Of a stretch of 9,899 nucleotides of DNA, positions 7,031 to 9,899 are shown piece by piece. The position numbers and the translations under genes are program-made. The notes under the pieces are model-generated. The model was not told where the DNA came from. It did not search any database and saw only the letters and a program-made list of their open reading frames with translations. This DNA is from JBNKLG01 sp050292235 (GTDB lineage Bacteria > Pseudomonadota > Gammaproteobacteria > Chromatiales > Chromatiaceae), in assembly GCA_050292235.1 (NCBI GenBank), contig JBNKLG010000093.1, forward strand, positions 1-9,899, read 5' to 3'. Within the stretch, counting starts at the first letter, position 1. Each line of letters opens with the position of its first letter.

Positions 7031-7365
7031 CAGGACTCCCCCTTATCTTCCGCCAGCCGATCCACACTGGTGGCATCGGCCTTGGGGGAGCCACTGCGGT
7101 GGGCCGCACGGGCCAGCACCTGGGACGAGAGCGGATTGGTAAAGAGCAGAAAGATCCCAATGAGCAGCAGCTTCAGGGCCAGCTCGGGACGCAGAAAGGC
7201 CGCTCCGGTCAGGGTCAGCAGCGTGCCCAGAGTAGTCGCTTTGGCACCGGCCTGGATACGGTTATAGATGTCCGGCATCCGCACCAGCCCCAGGCCGCTG
7301 AGCAGCAAAAAGCTCGTCCCCACCAGGAGAAACAGGCTGCCGATGAGATCCATCAGAGCCCCCAT
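7030..7365 (-). CDS. mrpG: MrpG/MbhC antiporter subunit
   Basis: This 111-residue MnhG/PhaG/MrpG protein has three membrane spans. The family signature LVRMPDIYNRIQAGAKATTLG is at residues 27-47, next to GTLLTLTGAAFL and LLLIGIFLLFTNPLSSQVLARAAHR, the last of which carries the conserved TNPxxxHxxxRAAxR-like end. The hydrophilic tail GSPKADATSVDRLAEDKGES is ordinary for the family. GGGG lies five bases before the ATG, which overlaps the mrpF stop as TGATG. It is a structural subunit of the Mrp module and has no catalytic residues of its own. E-F-G in this order is the standard Mrp and Mbh(A-B-C) arrangement. Confidence 0.93.
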   Translation of the reverse strand: MGALMDLIGSLFLLVGTSFLLLSGLGLVRMPDIYNRIQAGAKATTLGTLLTLTGAAFLRPELALKLLLIGIFLLFTNPLSSQVLARAAHRSGSPKADATSVDRLAEDKGES

Positions 7366-7625
7366 CAGAACCCCTTCTCCAGATAGCGGGCAATGACAAT
7401 GACACCGAGGAAGGAAAGCAGGGCGTAGACCATGGCCACATCCAGGTAGATGGCCCGCTCTTCGGTCAAGGCCGTCAGCACAATGCCGGTGATGGAGATA
7501 ATGGTCAGACCGTCAAAAGCGATCACGCGATCCGCTGCTGTTGGCCCTTTGACGAAGCGCCACAGAGCCATCACAAAGGCCAGGGCGGCGAAAATGGCGG
7601 AGAGTGTGATCAGGGCATCAACCAT
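7365..7625 (-). CDS. mrpF: MrpF/MbhB antiporter subunit
   Basis: This 86-residue MnhF/MrpF protein has three membrane spans. The signature FVKGPTAADRVIAFD (24-38), with the conserved Asp32, follows the first span, and a second acidic position is found in YLDVAMVYALLSFLG. The frame is open further upstream to 7697, but that extension overlaps mrpE and looks unlike MrpF. ATG at 7625 gives the normal family length and has GAGG six bases upstream. It overlaps the mrpE stop by 8 bases, so the two are probably translationally coupled. Within the complex it is expected to pack with MrpE and MrpG next to the antiporter subunits. Confidence 0.92.
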   Translation of the reverse strand: MVDALITLSAIFAALAFVMALWRFVKGPTAADRVIAFDGLTIISITGIVLTALTEERAIYLDVAMVYALLSFLGVIVIARYLEKGF

Positions 7626-8145
7626 AAATGACCTCAAGGTAGGTCTCGAAACCGGCCACGATGCGGGCGGTGGCCTCTTCGATATCGTCTGTCTCAATCC
7701 GCACCCAGTGAACGTAGAGCCATTCCCCGTCCAGATCCACCGTCAGGGTGCCGGGGGTCAGGGTGATGGAATTGGCCAGCATTAACCGGCCCATGCGGCT
7801 CTTCAGCCTGGTGCGTACCTTGACGATGCCGGGTTTGATCGGCAGTGAGGGCGAAACCACGATGGCGGCCAGACGCAGATTGGCCTTGGCCAGCTCGGTG
7901 AAAAAGTAGCCGAAGTAGCGGAAGCCCATGACAAAGGCCTCCGGGGTGGCACGAAATTCGGTAAAGAATGACAAACCATCACGGAAGATGAGAGCGATGG
8001 TCATAGAGGCCAGCACACCGAACAAGAGCACATCCCAGGCCAGGGAACCGTTCAGCATCACCCAGAACAGCATCAGGGTGCCAAAGAGCACCCACACCTC
8101 ACGGGTGAGTCGGGAAAGGATGGCGGCAGGCAGATCAGCTAGCAA
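7618..8145 (-). CDS. mrpE: MrpE/MbhA antiporter subunit, first gene of the operon
   Basis: This 175-residue MnhE/MrpE protein has two hydrophobic segments near the N-terminus (about 18-52), a third around 70-85, and a soluble C-terminal domain. The family pattern is clear in FGYFFTELAKANLRLAAIVVSPSLPIKPGIV, MLANSITLTPGTLTVDLDGEWLYVHW and the Ile/Glu-rich end. No ATG lies near the proper N-terminus. The best start is TTG at 8145, with GAGG seven bases upstream. As first gene of the operon, a weak start codon could keep expression of this subunit low. The gene is preceded by a 140-base region with an FNR-type box and candidate -10 elements. Family assignment is secure; the exact start is less so. 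Confidence 0.9.
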   Translation of the reverse strand: MLADLPAAILSRLTREVWVLFGTLMLFWVMLNGSLAWDVLLFGVLASMTIALIFRDGLSFFTEFRATPEAFVMGFRYFGYFFTELAKANLRLAAIVVSPSLPIKPGIVKVRTRLKSRMGRLMLANSITLTPGTLTVDLDGEWLYVHWVRIETDDIEEATARIVAGFETYLEVIYG

Positions 8146-8196
8146 ATGGAGGCCTCAGGACTGCAACAGGGTGGTTATAAAGCACGATTGAAGCCA

Positions 8197-8202
8197 AGTA
8201 TA
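8197..8202 (-). promoter_or_regulatory. Alternative -10 element for the mrp/mbx-like operon
   Basis: Read on the minus strand this is TATACT, a 5/6 match to TATAAT. It would place the transcription start near 8190, with the FNR box centred about 72 bases upstream, close to the -71.5 used by some class I FNR-activated promoters. The only -35-like hexamer (TTGTTA) is 19 bases away, which is too far to be good. This competes with the element at 8227-8232. Confidence 0.35.
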
Positions 8203-8226
8203 GGCAATACCCAGAGCAAGATAACA

Positions 8227-8232
8227 ATGATA
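8227..8232 (-). promoter_or_regulatory. Candidate -10 element for the mrp/mbx-like operon (class II FNR geometry)
   Basis: Read on the minus strand this is TATCAT, a 5/6 match to TATAAT, in an A/T-rich stretch. It predicts a start near 8220, so the FNR box centre would be at about -42, within a base or so of the -41.5 typical of class II FNR-activated promoters. Such promoters need no good -35, and none is seen. Confidence 0.45.
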
Positions 8233-8255
8233 TTTTTGTTTCAATAACCAAGATT

Positions 8256-8269
8256 TTGATCAATATCAA
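8256..8269. promoter_or_regulatory. FNR/Anr-type binding site
   Basis: The sequence TTGATCAATATCAA is a perfect match to the FNR/Anr consensus TTGAT-N4-ATCAA, a palindromic half-site pair. It lies between the divergent minus-strand operon (start 8145) and the plus-strand kinase-like gene (start 8286). Spacing to candidate minus-strand -10 elements fits activation of the operon when oxygen is absent. On the plus-strand side it is only 17 bases before the start codon, where a bound regulator would more likely block transcription or have no effect. CRP-family relatives such as Dnr recognise similar sites, so the exact regulator is not certain. Confidence 0.75.
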
Positions 8270-8285
8270 ACAGACCGCAACAAAA

Positions 8286-9014
8286 ATGCCCCCGACATTG
8301 ACCCAGCAACCCCATGAAAAAGGTGCCGATTTTCTGGCCCAGGACATCGCCTGCCTCAACCCGGAGAATCTGAACGCCACCCTGGTCTCCTCACTGGGCA
8401 GCCATTGCGAGGTCTGGCGCAGCAACTTTAAACCACGACATCCCGGCCAGACAGAGCTCTATCCCTATGTGGAGTTCGTCATCAAGTATCCCCGCAAAGG
8501 GCTTAGCCGGGCGGAAATCAGGATTCTTGGACGCCACTATCAACGGCTGAAGGAGAGCCTGGAGGACGTCATTCCCAGCGCCCTTTTCTGCCTGACCCGT
8601 ATCAATGGTACCGAGAATATCTGCGTACTGGCCGAGGCGGTCAACATCTGGTTTGACCTGACCCATCCCCATAACCGCCAGGAGACCATCGAGCTGTTGC
8701 GCAAACACCCCAAACCCCGCATTCAGCTGCAACGGTTTCTGGATACGGCCAATGCCTGGCGCGATCAGGGTCGTCTGATTGACCTCTATGGCCCCAACAA
8801 CCTCATTCTGGACACCAACCGCCAGGTACGATACCTGGACTCCTATTTCGTCTTTTTCTTCGAAGACATGCTGTTATGGGATAATGACCCCGACAGCCAA
8901 CTGGCCTACCAGATCGAATACAGTTTGCAACGCCTGGACTACCTGAATGCCCTACTCGCAGCAGTGACGCCCGACGATCACTCACCCTGCCCCAACCGCA
9001 CGGAGCCTTTATGA
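8286..9014 (+). CDS. Protein-kinase-fold (YrbL/APH-like) protein of unknown role
   Basis: This is a soluble 242-residue protein with the landmarks of a small kinase-like fold. There is a possible glycine-loop equivalent LGSHCEVW (37-44), Lys67 in EFVIKYPR as the likely ATP-binding lysine, and Glu77 in the next helix. A hinge-like CVLAEAVN is at 113-120, a catalytic-loop-like LIDLYGPNNLIL with Asp166 and Asn171/172 at 164-175, and VRYLDSY with Asp185 takes the place of the DFG motif. The layout recalls the YrbL/PhoP-regulated family; I infer this from the pattern only. Start choice: an in-frame TTG at 8256 would lie inside the FNR box, so the ATG at 8286 is preferred, though its ribosome site is weak. 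The stop overlaps the next gene's start by 4 bases (ATGA), so the two are probably made together. Substrate unknown. Confidence 0.72.
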   Translation: MPPTLTQQPHEKGADFLAQDIACLNPENLNATLVSSLGSHCEVWRSNFKPRHPGQTELYPYVEFVIKYPRKGLSRAEIRILGRHYQRLKESLEDVIPSALFCLTRINGTENICVLAEAVNIWFDLTHPHNRQETIELLRKHPKPRIQLQRFLDTANAWRDQGRLIDLYGPNNLILDTNRQVRYLDSYFVFFFEDMLLWDNDPDSQLAYQIEYSLQRLDYLNALLAAVTPDDHSPCPNRTEPL

Positions 9015-9541
9015 AACCCTTGGCACGACGCATTGCCACTCTTTTTCTGGCCGCCTTCACTTCTTTTGCAGCGGCCCAGAAACCCCAGATCCAGCCCCTC
9101 CAGACAGCCGTCATCAAGGCCACAGCCGGACTCTGCAACCGGGGGGCGGTTTGCCGGGCACATCGGGCAGGGGTCTGGATCCCCGAACAGGATGTCGCCA
9201 TTCTCGCCGTCAACGTCGCCGAGCAGGCCGATGTCAAACTCTACGTCGATCTGGAAATCAGCACCAGGCCCGAGATGTACCAGTGCAACGGCGGCAATGC
9301 CACCGGCTGCATCTTCCGCATGAAATATGCCGGCCCCGGCCTTTACGACTACGGTGCCCGTAGCGGCAGCACCTACCTGGGTTCCAACATCACCGACACC
9401 GGTATCAGCTTCCCCACCGGCTACGGCATCATGGTCAAAGCCGGTACCCCGATCTATATCCACCTGGACGTCATCAACGGGTCACTGGTCGATCTTTCGG
9501 TGGATCAGGATGCCTGGCTTTATTACACGCCTTTGCAGTAA
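9011..9541 (+). CDS. Exported four-cysteine protein of unknown function
   Basis: This 176-residue protein begins with a clear Sec signal peptide (basic KPLARR, hydrophobic IATLFLAAFTSF, and AAA-Q with likely cleavage after Ala22), so it should reach the periplasm or beyond. The mature part is rich in beta-type segments (VAILAVNV, VKLYVDLEI, PIYIHLDVI, DAWLYYTPL). It has four cysteines (42, 48, 92, 100) that could form two disulfides, one in C-N5-C and one in C-N7-C spacing. Gly- and Asn-rich turns such as QCNGGNATGC lie between. It ends in YYTPLQ with no membrane anchor, and no lipobox is present. I do not recognise the family. Its ATG overlaps the kinase-like gene's stop, with GGAG five bases upstream, so it is co-translated with that gene. 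Confidence 0.75.
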   Translation: MKPLARRIATLFLAAFTSFAAAQKPQIQPLQTAVIKATAGLCNRGAVCRAHRAGVWIPEQDVAILAVNVAEQADVKLYVDLEISTRPEMYQCNGGNATGCIFRMKYAGPGLYDYGARSGSTYLGSNITDTGISFPTGYGIMVKAGTPIYIHLDVINGSLVDLSVDQDAWLYYTPLQ

Positions 9542-9555
9542 CCGTCCGGGCATTC

Positions 9556-9586
9556 CGGATACCGCTGAAAAATACAGCGGCATCCG
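9556..9586. terminator. Stem-loop between convergent genes, possible bidirectional terminator
   Basis: CGGAT-a-CCGCTG and CAGCGG-c-ATCCG pair across an AAAAATA loop: eleven base pairs with one A/C mismatch. It lies 15 bases after the exported-protein stop and 14 bases from the stop of the convergent RTX gene, where a shared terminator is expected. No T-run follows on either strand, so it may act weakly, depend on Rho, or mainly protect RNA ends. Confidence 0.45.
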
Positions 9587-9599
9587 AAGCAGACACTGA

Positions 9600-9899
9600 T
9601 CAGGTCCAGGCAGCCGCGATCACTGGTTGCAACTGCTCCTGCAGCTCCGCAGAGAGTGCCGTCTCCCCCAGGGCCGGGGGATCGAAGGCCGCCATGGCGG
9701 AGACCAGCTGATTGACCTGGCTGGCCAGCAGGGCAGCGCCATCGCTCAGTTCGATCTGCTCCACCTGGCTGTTGCTGTCGGCATACCAGTTGTTGATGGT
9801 CACACCGTCATCGGTACCGACAAGCTGGATATTGAGGTCGTTGCCGTTCTGGCTGAACCAGAGCGCATCGGCCTCGATACCGGCGCCGAACAGCAACCG
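9600..9899 (-). CDS. C-terminal end of an RTX/haemolysin-type calcium-binding exoprotein (partial)
   Basis: This frame is open to the window edge, so the 5' part is missing; the TTG at 9896 is only an internal Leu codon. The visible 99 residues read LLFGAGIEADALWFSQNGNDL, then VGTDDGVTINNWYADSNSQVEQIELSDG. This is the haemolysin-type calcium-binding-related domain (HCBP_related, with the typical FGxGI...DL...DxVTIxNWY...IExI..DG pattern) found after RTX repeats. It ends in the stretch ALLASQVNQLVSAMAAFDPPALGE and QPVIAAAWT, similar to the end of many large type I-secreted proteins of Gammaproteobacteria, so it probably includes the ABC-export signal. The RTX nonapeptide repeats themselves would be upstream and are not seen. 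The gene converges on the exported-protein gene, separated by a stem-loop. Nothing here identifies the activity of the full protein. Confidence 0.75.
   Translation of the reverse strand, partial: RLLFGAGIEADALWFSQNGNDLNIQLVGTDDGVTINNWYADSNSQVEQIELSDGAALLASQVNQLVSAMAAFDPPALGETALSAELQEQLQPVIAAAWT

Noticed and set aside
7626..7697. Longer N-terminus for MrpF, starting at 7697
   Set aside because: It overlaps mrpE coding sequence, is not membrane-like, and exceeds the normal family length.
5726..8145. Stand-alone Mrp Na+/H+ antiporter operon
   Set aside because: No MrpA gene is present, and the Mrp-type genes run without a break into the NuoH/B/C/D-like genes.
8256..8258. TTG start for the kinase-like protein, ten codons earlier
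   Set aside because: It lies inside the perfect FNR box and has no good ribosome site; the ATG at 8286 is simpler.
8135..8425. Minus-strand 96-codon frame across the control region
   Set aside because: It overlaps the promoter region and the start of the divergent gene and has no recognisable pattern or ribosome site.
1..9899. CRISPR arrays, tRNA or rRNA genes, insertion sequences
   Set aside because: No regularly spaced repeats, RNA gene landmarks, transposase motifs or terminal inverted repeats were seen on reading both strands.

Overview
The window suits a gammaproteobacterium that can live without oxygen. Codon use is GC-rich, a textbook FNR/Anr-type box (TTGAT-N4-ATCAA) is present, and one end carries the C-terminus of a large RTX exoprotein of a kind common in Gammaproteobacteria. 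A sulfur-metabolising lineage (Chromatiales-like) is only a guess.

Positions 8145 down to 1 (minus strand) hold one tightly packed operon of eleven genes, most overlapping by 1-8 bases. In transcription order they encode MrpE, MrpF, MrpG, an 84-residue MbhD/DUF4040 protein, an MbhE+MrpB-type protein, MrpC, a 1040-residue fusion of two MrpD/NuoL-M-N-type antiporter subunits, and NuoH-, NuoB-, NuoC- and NuoD-like subunits. The last runs off the window edge. This is an Mrp antiporter module joined to the membrane anchor and electron-transfer core of a complex I/group 4 hydrogenase-type enzyme. As far as I recall, the order matches the archaeal mbx/mbs (membrane-bound sulfane sulfur reductase) operon, ABCDFGHH'MJKL(N). 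No NADH module (NuoEFG) is visible.

Three features argue against complex I or a normal hydrogenase. The NuoB-like protein has lost one of the two tandem cysteines that bind cluster N2 (Cys64-Gly65), leaving three ligands. The NuoD-like protein has a hydrogenase-style CxxC (Cys93/Cys96) but no following His, and lacks the second His of the complex I GPQHPxxH motif. Two antiporter units are present, as in MBS, but fused in one chain. The best reading is a bacterial MBS/Mbx-like, ion-pumping, probably ferredoxin-linked reductase. Its substrate is not shown by the sequence.

Positions 8146-8285 are a divergent control region with the FNR box. The box lies about 42 bases upstream of a possible start site for the minus-strand operon, as expected for direct activation under anoxia.

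Positions 8286-9541 (plus strand) hold two translationally coupled genes: a protein-kinase-fold (YrbL/APH-like) protein and a small exported protein with four cysteines, neither of clear function. A stem-loop at 9556-9586 separates them from the convergent 3' end of an RTX/haemolysin-type calcium-binding protein gene (9600 to the window edge, minus strand).
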